Shown: piece by piece, positions 16,654 to 25,403 of the stretch
Layout: every line of letters starts with the position of its first letter
Numbering within the stretch: position 1 is the first letter of the stretch
Origin: Streptomyces spirodelae
GTDB lineage: Bacteria > Actinomycetota > Actinomycetes > Streptomycetales > Streptomycetaceae
Reading direction: 5' to 3'
Length of the DNA stretch: 64,000 nt
NCBI RefSeq assembly: GCF_017676385.1
Contig: NZ_JAFFZN010000035.1
Location: forward strand, 1 to 64,000
Translations under genes and position numbers: made by a program
Notes under the pieces: generated by a model
Seen by the model: only the letters and a program-made list of their open reading frames with translations
Databases searched by the model: none
What the model was told of the DNA's origin: nothing

Positions 16654-17296
16654 TCGACCCCTGGGCCAGGCTGCGGGTCGCGGCGGCGTGCAGGCTCAGC
16701 CACACGTGCCGCTCCCTGCCGAACGGGGTGCCGTCCTCGTAGCCGATGGCCGCGGAGGCGGCGGGCTCGTCCAGATCGGTGGGGCGCAGCGGTGCCGCGG
16801 GCGCCGGCGGCGGGTTGTCCGGGTCGATCCCCAGGTGCGGGCCGACCACCTGGAGCTCCCGCAGCAGGCCGTGGCTGGAGCCCAACGGGCCGCCGCCCTC
16901 CAGTAGTTCGTCGTCGTTGAGCGGCGCGGCGAAGTCCACCGGGATGTAGGCACCCGCGTGGTCGTAGTGCCACACCAGATGCGACTGCCGTGCCGTCTGC
17001 TCGAACATCTCCAGGAGTTGCTCGTAGTCGTTGCCCAACTCCCCCACCGGGGTGACCTCCAGACCCGAGGCCAGCAGCAAGTAGGCGCGGCGCAGGTAGT
17101 GCAGGGCCTCGTAGTCGAAGCCCGCGACCGGCGCCACGTCGCCGGAGAGGCCCGGCATGTAACCGAAGACGGGGACCGTGGGCAGGCCGGCCTCGGTGAG
17201 CACCCTGTCGTAGGTGGCGATCTCTTCCGAGAAGGGGTTGTCGGGGCTGTGGCAGAGCACGTCGACGAGGGGGACGAGCCAGAGATCACAGGCCAA
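16637..17296 (-). CDS. conserved hypothetical protein
   Basis: A 219-residue soluble protein. TTG 17296 is chosen because GGAG lies 6 bp upstream; an alternative TTG is at 17308. The N-terminus (ACDLWLVPLVDVLCHSPDNPFSEEI) and the central RQSHLVWHYDHAGAYIPVDF look conserved rather than random. There is no signal peptide or membrane helix. I do not recognise a named domain. It lies 106 bp downstream of the GntR gene on the same strand but is probably transcribed separately. Confidence 0.7.
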   Translation of the reverse strand: MACDLWLVPLVDVLCHSPDNPFSEEIATYDRVLTEAGLPTVPVFGYMPGLSGDVAPVAGFDYEALHYLRRAYLLLASGLEVTPVGELGNDYEQLLEMFEQTARQSHLVWHYDHAGAYIPVDFAAPLNDDELLEGGGPLGSSHGLLRELQVVGPHLGIDPDNPPPAPAAPLRPTDLDEPAASAAIGYEDGTPFGRERHVWLSLHAAATRSLAQGSMIVFG

Positions 17297-17402
17297 GGGG
17301 CGCTCCAATACCGTCAGGGACCTGCCGGTGTCCCAGCGTAGTGCGGCCCCTTCCGTCCGTCGCCCCTGCCGGCCGGCACCGGAGTGAGTGGCCCGCAGCC
17401 CT

Positions 17403-18116
17403 TCATGCGTGGTGCTCGGCGCCGACCTGGGCCAGCGCGTGCTGGTTGTAGGTGGCGATGACCTCGCGGGCGGCCCGCGCGTCGCCCGACTCGACGGCGT
17501 CCAGCAGCGCGTTGTGCCCCGACCACAGGCGGCCGCGCAGCGAGGGGTGCCGACGCAGCACCGGTACCGCGTAGACCCAGCACTGTATCCGCAGCCGGTC
17601 GAGGAAGTCGCAGACGTACGGATTGCCCAGCAGTCCGCTCAACTCCCGCCAGAACCGCAGGTCGTAGGCGATCAGCACATCGAGGTCCCCGGCGCGTGCC
17701 GCGCGTTCAGCGGCGTCGGCCCGGCGGCGTACCGAGGCCAGCGTCTGGGGGCCCAGGCCGCCGGTCGCCCGCCGGGCGACCGACATACCGGCGGACTCGG
17801 CCGCGGCGTCGGCGCCGTCGGCACTGCCCTCGATTCCCTGGAAGACACCGTCCACGACCAACTCCCGCGCCTCGCACATGGCGCGGTAGTCGGCGAGCGT
17901 GAACTCGTGTACGCGGAAACCCCGGTGCTGCTCCACGTCCAGCAGCCCCTGCGCCGCGAGATCGACCAGCGCCTCCCGGACCGGAGTCGCGGAGACGCCG
18001 TACTGTTCGGCGATCTCCTTGACGGTGAAGTCCCGGCCCGTGGCGAGCCGGCCGGCCAGGATCTCGTCGCGCAGCGCGGTGGCGATCTGCGAGCGCAGGG
18101 TGCTGCGTTTGATCAC
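17403..18116 (-). CDS. GntR-family (FadR/FCD) regulator
   Basis: A 237-residue regulator starting at GTG 18116. The N-terminal winged helix (about residues 5-70; LRDEILAGRLATG, YGVSATPVREALVDLAAQGLLDV) is typical GntR. The remaining residues form an all-helical FCD domain with acid/His residues in EARELVVDGVFQ and WSGHNALLDAVESGD, a usual place for metal or organic-acid binding. Its start overlaps the end of the aminotransferase gene by 4 nt (GTGA), so it probably controls that gene and itself. Confidence 0.9.
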   Translation of the reverse strand: MIKRSTLRSQIATALRDEILAGRLATGRDFTVKEIAEQYGVSATPVREALVDLAAQGLLDVEQHRGFRVHEFTLADYRAMCEARELVVDGVFQGIEGSADGADAAAESAGMSVARRATGGLGPQTLASVRRRADAAERAARAGDLDVLIAYDLRFWRELSGLLGNPYVCDFLDRLRIQCWVYAVPVLRRHPSLRGRLWSGHNALLDAVESGDARAAREVIATYNQHALAQVGAEHHA

Positions 18117-19537
18117 GCCCCCGTGCCTCCGACGGTGTGTGCGTCGGCGGCGCTCAACGCCTCGTCCAGAACGCTCAGGCCGTCCTTGAGCTCGGCCTCG
18201 GTGATGGTGCACGGCGGCACGACATGGGTGCGGTTCATGTTGACGAAAGGCCACAGGCCGCCGCGTTTGGCCGCAGCGGCGAAGTCGGCCATGGGCGCGC
18301 CCGCCGCACCGGTCGCGTTGTAGGGGACCAGCGGTTCGCGGGTCTCGCGGTCGCGTACCAGGTCGAGGGCCCAGAAGACGCCGGTGCCGCGTACCTCGCC
18401 GACCGAGGGGTGGCGGTCGGCCAGCTCGCGCAGCGCGGGGCCGATGACGGTCTCGCCCAGGTGCGCGGCGTGCTCGACGATGCCTTCCTCGGCCATGGTG
18501 CGGATCGTCGCGACCGCGGCGCCGCACGCCAGCGGGTGCCCCGAGTAGGTGAGCCCGCCGGGGTAGGGGCGCTGCTCGAAGGTCTCGGCGATCTTCGCGG
18601 AGATCGCGACGCCGCCCAGCGGCACGTAGCCGGAGTTGACGCCCTTCGCGAACGTCATCAGATCGGGTACGACGTCGAAGAGGTCGGCCGCGAACCAGGT
18701 GCCGGTGCGGCCGAAGCCCGCCATCACCTCGTCCAGCACGAAGACGATGCCGTACCGGTCACAGATCTCCCGCACGCCCGCCAGATACCCGGGCGGCGGC
18801 ATCATGATCCCCGCGGTGCCGGGGATGGTCTCCAGGATGACGGCGGCGACCGTCTGCGGGCCCTCGTAGGCGAGCGTCTGTTCCAGATGCGCCAGCGCCC
18901 GCTCGCACTCCTGCTCCTCGGTCCCGGAGTAGAACTGGGTGCGGTACAGATGCGGCCCGTGGAAGTGGACGACGCCCGCGGTGCCGCTGTCGGACGCCCA
19001 GCGGCGCGGGTCGCCCGTGAGGTTGATGGCCTGCTGGGTGCCGCCGTGGTACGAGCGGTAGGCGGACAGCACCTTGGGGCGCCCGGTGTGCAGGCGGGCC
19101 ATGCGGATGGCGTGCTCGACGGCGTCGGCGCCGCCGTTGGTGAAGAAGATCTTGTCCAGGTCGCCCGGCGTCCGCTCGGCGATCAGCCGGGCCGCCTCGG
19201 AGCGCGCCTCGAGAGCGAAGGCGGGAGCGAAGGTGCACATCCGCGCCGCCTGCTCCTGGATCGCGGCGACGACCTTGGGGTGCGCGTAGCCGATATTGGT
19301 GAAGACGAGGCCGCTGGTGAAGTCGAGGTACCGGTTCCCCTCGTAGTCCCAGAAGTACGAGCCCTGGGCACCCGCGACCGCGAGCGGATCGATCTGCCCC
19401 TGCGCCGACCAGGAGTGGAAGACGTGTGCCCGGTCGGCCTCGTACACAGCCCGGCCGGCGGCCGGGTCGGGCTGCGGTGCGGTGACGGGCCGCGGCGCGG
19501 GAGCGGGCTGCGCTGAGGGTTGGTGGTGCGCTGTCAC
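18113..19537 (-). CDS. class III (omega-type) aminotransferase
   Basis: A 474-residue PLP enzyme. Landmarks are YFWDYEGNRYLDFTSGLVFTNIGYAHP, IFFTNGGADAVEHAIRMAR (phosphate binding), LDEVMAGFGRTG (Asp to PLP nitrogen) and the Schiff-base Lys in MTFAKGVNSGY (about residue 294). The family moves terminal amino groups of beta-alanine, taurine, GABA or diamines to pyruvate or 2-oxoglutarate. The exact substrate is unknown. The N-terminal 25 residues are a Pro/Ala-rich extension. It is coupled to the GntR regulator downstream. Confidence 0.9.
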   Translation of the reverse strand: MTAHHQPSAQPAPAPRPVTAPQPDPAAGRAVYEADRAHVFHSWSAQGQIDPLAVAGAQGSYFWDYEGNRYLDFTSGLVFTNIGYAHPKVVAAIQEQAARMCTFAPAFALEARSEAARLIAERTPGDLDKIFFTNGGADAVEHAIRMARLHTGRPKVLSAYRSYHGGTQQAINLTGDPRRWASDSGTAGVVHFHGPHLYRTQFYSGTEEQECERALAHLEQTLAYEGPQTVAAVILETIPGTAGIMMPPPGYLAGVREICDRYGIVFVLDEVMAGFGRTGTWFAADLFDVVPDLMTFAKGVNSGYVPLGGVAISAKIAETFEQRPYPGGLTYSGHPLACGAAVATIRTMAEEGIVEHAAHLGETVIGPALRELADRHPSVGEVRGTGVFWALDLVRDRETREPLVPYNATGAAGAPMADFAAAAKRGGLWPFVNMNRTHVVPPCTITEAELKDGLSVLDEALSAADAHTVGGTGA

Positions 19538-19678
19538 GATCGGTACCTCGGTTCGCTCGCGTGTCGCCCGTCCGGCCCCGGACGGGCACCCTCCGGGCAG
19601 GGAGGCCCCCGGAAGAGTGACAGCCAGCGTAGTGTCGCCCTCCGCCTTTCTCCGCAGAGAGGGCGTTCCCGCTGGCCC

Positions 19679-20308
19679 TCAGTGCGGGATCTGCTCCACC
19701 AGCAGCAGTGCTCCGAGCCCGACCATCACGACTCCGGAGAGCCGGGTGATGACGCGGGCCGCAGCGGGACGGGCGCGCAGGAGGCCGCGGGCCAGCGAGC
19801 CGACGCCCAGGTAGACGGCGCCTGCGGTGCACATGTGCAGCAGCCCGAGGAGCCCGATCTGGAGGGCGAGCGGCCACTGTCCGTGCTGGTCGGCGAACTG
19901 CGGCAGCAGCGCAACGTAGAGCAGCAGCGCCTTGGGGTTCAGTCCGCTGACCCCGGCGCCCTTGAGCACCCGCGAGCGCGCGCCGGACCCGCCCGCCTCG
20001 GCGTCGTCCGCCAGTGGCGCCCCCGCGTCCTTCGCCCCCGCGAAGGTGGTCGCCCCGAGCCACACCAGGTAGCCGGCGCCCAGGGTGGTGAGCGCGGTCA
20101 GCACTCCGGGTGTCTGCGCGACCAGCGCGGCCACACCCGCCACGACGACGGCGGTGAGCCCCACGTACCCCAGCATCAGCCCGCTGACGGCAGGCACCAC
20201 CGACCGGTCCCGCAGCCCGGCGGTGATCGTGTACGCCCAGTCCGCGCCCGGGACGAGGACGAGGAGAAAGGAGACGGTGAAAAACGCGGCTATGGAGCTG
20301 ACAGCCAT
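19679..20308 (-). CDS. LysE-family amino acid exporter
   Basis: A 209-residue inner-membrane protein with about six hydrophobic helices. The N-terminal AAFFTVSFLLVLVPGADWAY and the central SGLNPKALLLYVALLPQF are the usual LysE/RhtB signatures. ATG 20308 is preceded by AGGAAGGA. It is divergent from an Lrp/AsnC regulator 110 bp away, the classic layout for amino-acid-induced export. Confidence 0.92.
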   Translation of the reverse strand: MAVSSIAAFFTVSFLLVLVPGADWAYTITAGLRDRSVVPAVSGLMLGYVGLTAVVVAGVAALVAQTPGVLTALTTLGAGYLVWLGATTFAGAKDAGAPLADDAEAGGSGARSRVLKGAGVSGLNPKALLLYVALLPQFADQHGQWPLALQIGLLGLLHMCTAGAVYLGVGSLARGLLRARPAAARVITRLSGVVMVGLGALLLVEQIPH

Positions 20309-20418
20309 GGACAGTCCTTCCTCACTGACGGGTGCGGTGAGGAAGAATAGGAAGAAATGCCCCGAAGGTGTTCCCTGAAAGGGTCGTCTCACCCACCGGC
20401 AGTGGAAGAATCTCCCTC

Positions 20419-20871
20419 ATGGACGACTTGGACCGGCAGATCCTTGCGGAGCTCCAGAACGACGGCCGGCTGACGGTCACCGAGCTGGCCGCGCGGGTGG
20501 GGCTCAGCCTCTCCCCGTGCCACCGCCGGCTGCGCGAGCTGGAACGCGTCGGCGCCATCCGCGGCTACCGCGCCGTGGTCGACGCCGACGCGATGGGCCT
20601 CACCTTCGACGCCCTCGTCTTCGTCACGATGCGCCAGGAGGACCGGAGCACGATCTCCGCCTTCGAGCAGGCGCTGACCGAGCTCCCGCAGGTCGTCCAG
20701 GCCCAGCGGCTCTTCGGCGACCCCGACTATCTGCTCCGCGTCGTCACCGCCGACCTGGCCGCCTTCCAGCGCCTCTACGACGAGAACCTCGCGACGCTGC
20801 CGGGCGTGCAGCGGCTGAGCTCGACGCTGGTGATGAAACACGTGGTGCACGAGCGGCCGCTGCCGGCGTGA
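20419..20871 (+). CDS. Lrp/AsnC-family regulator
   Basis: A 150-residue protein with helix-turn-helix LTVTELAARVGLSLSPCHRRLRELE (about residues 17-41) and a C-terminal RAM domain (about 65-145; FGDPDYLLRVVTADLAAF). Such proteins sense amino acids as octamers. It is divergent from the LysE exporter and most likely controls it. Confidence 0.92.
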   Translation: MDDLDRQILAELQNDGRLTVTELAARVGLSLSPCHRRLRELERVGAIRGYRAVVDADAMGLTFDALVFVTMRQEDRSTISAFEQALTELPQVVQAQRLFGDPDYLLRVVTADLAAFQRLYDENLATLPGVQRLSSTLVMKHVVHERPLPA

Positions 20872-20911
20872 CGCAGGTACGGCGCGAAGACGCGGGTGCG
20901 GCACGAAGGTG

Positions 20912-20950
20912 GTTGACAGACTCCTGTCGAAATGACAGGATTCTGTCAAC
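20912..20950 (+). promoter_or_regulatory. promoter embedded in a 39-bp nested palindrome
   Basis: Outer arms GTTGACAG and CTGTCAAC and inner arms CCTGTC and GACAGG are all perfect and share the same centre. The palindrome contains a -35 TTGACA (20913-20918), a 17-bp spacer and a plausible -10 CAGGAT (20936-20941). The DJ-1 gene starts 28 bp downstream. A bound dimer or pair of dimers would cover the whole promoter. The MarR protein encoded second in the operon is the likely ligand-responsive repressor. Confidence 0.82.
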
Positions 20951-20978
20951 AGATCGAAAAGCGCCCGTGGAGGCCGCC

Positions 20979-21563
20979 ATGACCGTTCATCTCGCCGTGT
21001 ACGACACCGTCGCCGACTGGGAGTACGGTCACGCCGTCGCCCACATCCCCGGTGGCGTACGCACCGTCGGCCTCACCGGCAACACCGTCACCACCAAGGG
21101 CGGGCTGCGCATCGAGCCCGACATGACGCTCGACGGCCTGCGTCCCGTCGACAGCCGGATGCTGATCCTGCCCGGTGCCGACACCTGGACCAGCGGCGCA
21201 CTCGCCGACTTCGCCTACACCGCACGGGAGTTCCTGCACGCGGGCGTGCCCGTCGCCGCCATCTGCGGAGCCGTCTGGGGGCTGGCCGACGAGGGACTGC
21301 TCGACGAGCGGGCACACACCAGCGCGGCACGCGAGTTCCTCCAGGCAGCCAACGGCTACCGGGGCGGCGCCCACTACCGCGACGCCGACGCCGTCACCGA
21401 CCGCGACCTGATCACGGCAGGACCCACCGAACCCGTCGCCTTCGCCCGCGAGGTCCTCGCCCGGCTGGGCGCCTACGAACCTCCGGTCGTGGACGCCTTC
21501 TACCGGCTGCACCAGCACTCCGACCCGGAGGCGTACGCGGTCTTCGCGGCGGCGCAGGCATGA
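20979..21563 (+). CDS. DJ-1/PfpI-family protein
   Basis: A 194-residue protein starting at ATG 20979 behind GTGGAGG. It has the class I glutamine-amidotransferase-like fold: the nucleophile elbow VAAICGAVWGLAD places Cys near residue 96, and an acidic residue early (DWEYGH) could be the conserved Glu partner. The family covers glyoxalase III/deglycase, isonitrile hydratase-like and stress proteins, so the reaction is uncertain. It overlaps the MarR gene by 4 nt and is driven by an operator-embedded promoter. Confidence 0.88.
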   Translation: MTVHLAVYDTVADWEYGHAVAHIPGGVRTVGLTGNTVTTKGGLRIEPDMTLDGLRPVDSRMLILPGADTWTSGALADFAYTAREFLHAGVPVAAICGAVWGLADEGLLDERAHTSAAREFLQAANGYRGGAHYRDADAVTDRDLITAGPTEPVAFAREVLARLGAYEPPVVDAFYRLHQHSDPEAYAVFAAAQA

Positions 21564-22081
21564 GCGACCACAGCGGCCGCTCGGGGGACAGCGCCCCGAG
21601 CGGCCACCCCACGGACAGCAGCCACAGCCGCCACACCCGGGAGGCGGAGCTGCTCAGCAGGACCGCGCCGGCCGTCTTCCGGCTCAACGGCCAGTTCCTC
21701 GCCGCCTCCGAACTCATCGCCCGCCCGGCGGGGTTGACCGCCACCTGGTGGCAGGTGCTCGGCGCCGTGCTCCGCGAACCGCTCCCCGTCTCCGGGATAG
21801 CCCGCGCCATGGGCATCACCCGGCAGAGCGTGCAGCGGGTCGCCGACCTGCTGGTCGAACGCGGCCTCGCCGCGTACGAACCCAACCCGGCCCACCGCCG
21901 TGCCAAGCTCCTCACCCCCACCCGCGCGGGCCGCGACGCCGTCGAACGTACCGTCCCCGGCCACGCCGAGCTGGCCCGTCGGCTGTGCGAAGAGCTGGGC
22001 GGCGAGGAGGCGTTCGAGCGGGTGGCCGATGCCCTGCAGCAGCTCTCCGTCGCCATGGACGCCCTCTACCCGGAGAAGTGA
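21560..22081 (+). CDS. MarR-family regulator
   Basis: A 173-residue protein whose ATG overlaps the stop of the DJ-1 gene (ATGA). After a His/Ser-rich N-terminus of about 25 residues, a MarR winged helix spans about 60-125 (VSGIARAMGITRQSVQRVADLLVERGLAAYEPNPAHRR). It probably binds the palindromic promoter at 20912-20950 and so autoregulates. Confidence 0.9.
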   Translation: MSDHSGRSGDSAPSGHPTDSSHSRHTREAELLSRTAPAVFRLNGQFLAASELIARPAGLTATWWQVLGAVLREPLPVSGIARAMGITRQSVQRVADLLVERGLAAYEPNPAHRRAKLLTPTRAGRDAVERTVPGHAELARRLCEELGGEEAFERVADALQQLSVAMDALYPEK

Positions 22082-22115
22082 GCAGGCGGCGACGAGGCCC
22101 CGTACCCCTTCGGTC

Positions 22116-23789
22116 TTACTTGGCCTCCAGGTCCCGGCGGCGGAAGCCGGCGAGGCCACCGGCGATCAGGGCCGCGGCCACCAGTGTGAGCAGCACCAAT
22201 GGCGTCCAGCGCAGCTCGGTGGCGGGGAGCTGGGGGATGTGCCCGAAGGGGGAGAGGTCGTTCAGCCAGCCGGGCAGGTCGAGGAGTTTGCCGACGTAGC
22301 CGACGGCGAAGCCGTAGGCGGGTACGGCCCAGGCGAGGGCCGTCGCACGTGGTGCCCAGCCGAACAGCAGCACGGCGACACCACCGGTCACCCACAGCGC
22401 CGGGGCGTAGGCCAGCCCCGCGCCCAGCAGGTCGGCGAACAGGTCGCCGTCGCCCACGGAGGCGGCTCCCGCCAGGCCGAGGCCGAGCGCACCCAGCAGC
22501 AGGACGAGTGTGCCGCCGCCCAGCGCGGCCACCAGGTGCGAGGCGGCCCAGCGGGTCCGCGACAGGCCGGTGGCCAGCAGTGGCTCGACGCGGCCCGAGG
22601 TCTCCTCGGAGCGGGGCCGCAGCGCGGCCATCACCACGAACAGCGAGGCGACGACGGCGACGACGAGCATCACCGTGGAGGCGAACGACTCGACCAGCGT
22701 GCCGCCCGCCTCGGCGAGCGCTTCGCGTACGTCGTCCAGGTCCTTGAGCATGTCGTCCACGTCGCCGAGGATCGAGCCGTACATCGCGCCGAGCACCAGC
22801 AGGGCCGCGCTGAAGCCGAGGACCAGCCCGCGGTGCAGCCGTACGGCGAAGCCCAGCGGGTGGGTGAGCGCGGCCGAGGCACCGCGCCTGCCCGTCCTGG
22901 GCGGCAGCAGACCGGCCCCCACGTCGCGCCGGGTGCTGAGCACGTACCCGGCGGCGGCCGTGCCGACGGCCAGTGCGAGCGCGGGCAGCAGCGGCCACCA
23001 GCGGTTGTCCACGAAGGGGTAGGCGCGCTGAATCCAGCCGATCGGGGAGAGCACCGAGAGCACGGAGACCGCGCCGGTGCCGACGTCGCCGGCGGCGCGC
23101 AGCGCGTAGGCGGCGCCCAGTACGGCGAGCGCGGCCCCTGAGGCGGCCCTGGCGTGGGCCGAGAGTTGAACGGTCACGGCGGCGACGCCCGCGAAGACGA
23201 GGCCGATGACGGTGATCGCCGCGCCGTAGAGCAGTGCTCCGCCCGCGGTTGCCCCGTGGAGCCCGGCGCCGGGCAGCGTGCCGGCGAGCAGCAGGCCGAG
23301 GACCGCGTCGGCGGTGGCAGCCGTGGCGAGGGCCGCGGTGAGGGTGGCGTGCCGGCCGACGACGCCGGAGCGGACGAGTTCGGCGGTCCCCGTCTCCTCG
23401 TCGGCGCGGGTGTGCCGCACGACGGTCAGCACGCTCATCAGCCCGGCCAGGATCGCACCGTAGCCGAGCATCAGCAGGCTCAGCATGGAGGCGGGGGTCA
23501 GCTCGGAGAGGTAGTGCTCGGGGCCGGTCATGGCGAGCATGGCGGGACCGCTGAGGGTCTTGACCATGTCGGCCGCCTTCTCCGGGTCCTCCGGCGCCAT
23601 GTCGGTGGCCTTCTTGACGCTGGAGAGCGTCAGGAAGACGATCGCCACCACCCAGGCGGGCAGCCGCACCCGGTCCCGGCGCAGCGCGAACCGGAAGAGG
23701 GTGCCGGTCCCGGCGAGCGCCTGTCCCGCGGGGCGGCTCTGGTCGCGTACGGCCCCGGTGCGGGGCGCGGTGTCGGTGACGGTGCTCAT
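22116..23789 (-). CDS. ABC exporter permease (polyketide-exporter type)
   Basis: A 557-residue membrane protein with about 12 hydrophobic segments in two halves, each with an ABC-2-like core. It matches Streptomyces proteins annotated as exporters of polyketide antibiotics (for example FRFALRRDRVRLPAWVV, MLMLGYGAILAGLMSVLTVVRHTRADEETGTAELVRSG with residues split here, and RSEETSGRVEPLLATGLSRTRW). The repeated E-x-x-G-x-x-E-L/P-L motif in both halves supports internal duplication. ATG 23789 overlaps the stop of the ATPase gene. Confidence 0.88.
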   Translation of the reverse strand: MSTVTDTAPRTGAVRDQSRPAGQALAGTGTLFRFALRRDRVRLPAWVVAIVFLTLSSVKKATDMAPEDPEKAADMVKTLSGPAMLAMTGPEHYLSELTPASMLSLLMLGYGAILAGLMSVLTVVRHTRADEETGTAELVRSGVVGRHATLTAALATAATADAVLGLLLAGTLPGAGLHGATAGGALLYGAAITVIGLVFAGVAAVTVQLSAHARAASGAALAVLGAAYALRAAGDVGTGAVSVLSVLSPIGWIQRAYPFVDNRWWPLLPALALAVGTAAAGYVLSTRRDVGAGLLPPRTGRRGASAALTHPLGFAVRLHRGLVLGFSAALLVLGAMYGSILGDVDDMLKDLDDVREALAEAGGTLVESFASTVMLVVAVVASLFVVMAALRPRSEETSGRVEPLLATGLSRTRWAASHLVAALGGGTLVLLLGALGLGLAGAASVGDGDLFADLLGAGLAYAPALWVTGGVAVLLFGWAPRATALAWAVPAYGFAVGYVGKLLDLPGWLNDLSPFGHIPQLPATELRWTPLVLLTLVAAALIAGGLAGFRRRDLEAK

Positions 23790-24784
23790 CGCGGGCTGCC
23801 CTCCGCCGCCGAGGCGTCGGCCGCGGCACCCGCCGAGGTGTGGCCGCGTTCGGACAGTTCGTCCCCGTAGTGCCGCAGCATCAGCTCCTCCAGCGTCGGC
23901 GGGTGGCTGACGAGGCTGCGGAGGCCGACTCCGCTCAGGTGGCGTACGGCGGCGTCGAGGTGGGCGCCGTCCACGGCGAAGCGCACCCGGGCGCCGTCCG
24001 TGACCAGGTCGTGGACGCCGGGCAGCTGCTCCAGGCCGGTCACCGGCCCGTCGGTCTCCGCCTCGATGGTCGTACGGGTCAGATGGCGCATCTCGCCGAG
24101 CGTTCCGGACTGCACGGTCCTGCCGAGCCGGACGATGCTCAGCCGGTCGCAGAGCTTCTCGACCTGGGACAGGATGTGGCTGGAGAGCAGGACGGTACGG
24201 CCCTGGGCCTTCGCCTGGAGGATGACGTCCTGGAAGACGACCTCCATCAGCGGGTCGAGCCCCGAGGTGGGCTCGTCCAGCAGCAGCAGTTCGGCGTCGG
24301 AGGCGAGCGCGGCGATGATGGCGACCTTCTGCCGGTTGCCCTTGGAGTAGCTGCGGCCCTTCTTCGTCGGGTCGAGGTCGAAGCGCTCGATCAGCTCCGC
24401 ACGCTTCTTCACATCCATGCCGCCGCGCAGCCGCGCGAGCAGGTCGATGGCCTCGCCGCCGGTGAGGTTGGGCCACAGTTCGACGTCGCCGGGTACGTAG
24501 GCCAGCCGACGGTGCAGGGCGACCGCGTCGTGCCAGGGATCGGCGTCCAGCAGCCTGGCCGTACCGGCGTCGGCGCGGAGCAGGCCCAGCAGGATGCGCA
24601 GGGTGGTGGACTTCCCGGCGCCGTTGGGGCCGAGGAAGCCGTGCACCTCGCCGGTGGCGACCTGCAGGTCCAGCCCGTCGAGGGCGCGGGTGCTGCCGAA
24701 GGTCTTGACGAGACCGGAGACGGAGATGGCCGTGGTGGACGCCGCGGAAGGTGCGGCGGCGGTCGCGGTCGTGGACGCGTTCAT
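23786..24784 (-). CDS. ABC transporter ATP-binding protein
   Basis: A 332-residue ATPase with Walker A GPNGAGKST (about residue 53), Walker B LLLLDEPTSGLDP, and a switch His in LLSSHILSQVEKL. The signature is the degenerate YSKGNRQKVAIIAAL, as in many drug-export ATPases. The C-terminal 100 residues are the usual accessory domain. It forms one exporter with the following permease. A perfect 16-bp palindrome lies upstream, and a MarR/GbsR-type gene is divergent. Confidence 0.92.
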   Translation of the reverse strand: MNASTTATAAAPSAASTTAISVSGLVKTFGSTRALDGLDLQVATGEVHGFLGPNGAGKSTTLRILLGLLRADAGTARLLDADPWHDAVALHRRLAYVPGDVELWPNLTGGEAIDLLARLRGGMDVKKRAELIERFDLDPTKKGRSYSKGNRQKVAIIAALASDAELLLLDEPTSGLDPLMEVVFQDVILQAKAQGRTVLLSSHILSQVEKLCDRLSIVRLGRTVQSGTLGEMRHLTRTTIEAETDGPVTGLEQLPGVHDLVTDGARVRFAVDGAHLDAAVRHLSGVGLRSLVSHPPTLEELMLRHYGDELSERGHTSAGAAADASAAEGSPR

Positions 24785-24804
24785 GATTTGGAAGCTACGC
24801 TCAT

Positions 24805-24820
24805 TTCACAAATTTGTGAA
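24805..24820. promoter_or_regulatory. 16-bp palindromic operator
   Basis: The perfect palindrome TTCACAAATTTGTGAA is a strikingly AT-rich island in this GC-rich DNA. It lies 20 bp upstream of the ABC ATPase start and 80 bp upstream of the divergent regulator. It is a likely binding site for that regulator and probably overlaps the exporter promoter. Confidence 0.75.
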
Positions 24821-24899
24821 GTTAAGGAAGCGTTAGGGTCTTCCACAGGACCGAGGAGCAGCAGCGACAGCACCGCTGAGCAGGAAGAAGCTGACAGAC

Positions 24900-25379
24900 G
24901 TGGCAGATGACGACCCTCTGGAGGACTACGAGGAGCGGGTCTCCCCCTTCGTCGAACGGTTCGCCGCCGACCTCACCGAGGCAGGTATGCAGCGGATGGC
25001 GTCCCGCGTCTTCGCCTGCCTGCTCACCTCCGACGACGGCGCCCTCACCTCCGCCGAACTGAGCGAACGCCTCCAGGCCAGCCCGGCCGCCATCTCCGGC
25101 GCCGTGCGCTACCTCTCCCAGGTCGGGATGGTCTCCCGGCAGCGCGACCCCGGGTCGCGCCGCGAGCGGTACCAGCTGCATCACGACGTCTGGTACACCA
25201 CCCTGCTCAACCGCGACCAGGTCCTCAACCGGTGGCTGGTCACCCTCAACGCCGGAGCGGAGGCCATCGGCACCGACACACCCGGCGGGCGCCGGGTGCG
25301 GGAGAGTGCGGAGTTCTTGGAATTCATGCGCAAGGGGCTGGAAGATCTGCTGAAACGCTGGCAGTCCCGCCCGCCCTGA
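24900..25379 (+). CDS. MarR/GbsR-type regulator
   Basis: A 159-residue protein with GTG start. The helix-turn-helix region is MASRVFACLLTSDDGALTSAELSERLQ followed by SPAAISGAVRYLSQVGMVSRQRDPGSRRERY (about residues 33-90), as in GbsR/PadR-like MarR proteins. The C-terminal part is helical. It is divergent from the ABC exporter genes and probably represses them through the palindrome at 24805-24820. Confidence 0.87.
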   Translation: MADDDPLEDYEERVSPFVERFAADLTEAGMQRMASRVFACLLTSDDGALTSAELSERLQASPAAISGAVRYLSQVGMVSRQRDPGSRRERYQLHHDVWYTTLLNRDQVLNRWLVTLNAGAEAIGTDTPGGRRVRESAEFLEFMRKGLEDLLKRWQSRPP

Positions 25380-25403
25380 TGAGGGGGCTGCCCCCCTGCG
25401 GGA

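Noticed and set aside
22116..24476. Very long minus-strand open frame across both ABC genes
   Set aside because: GC-rich DNA leaves other frames open. The ATPase and permease each have their own clear frame with motifs and an ATGA overlap.
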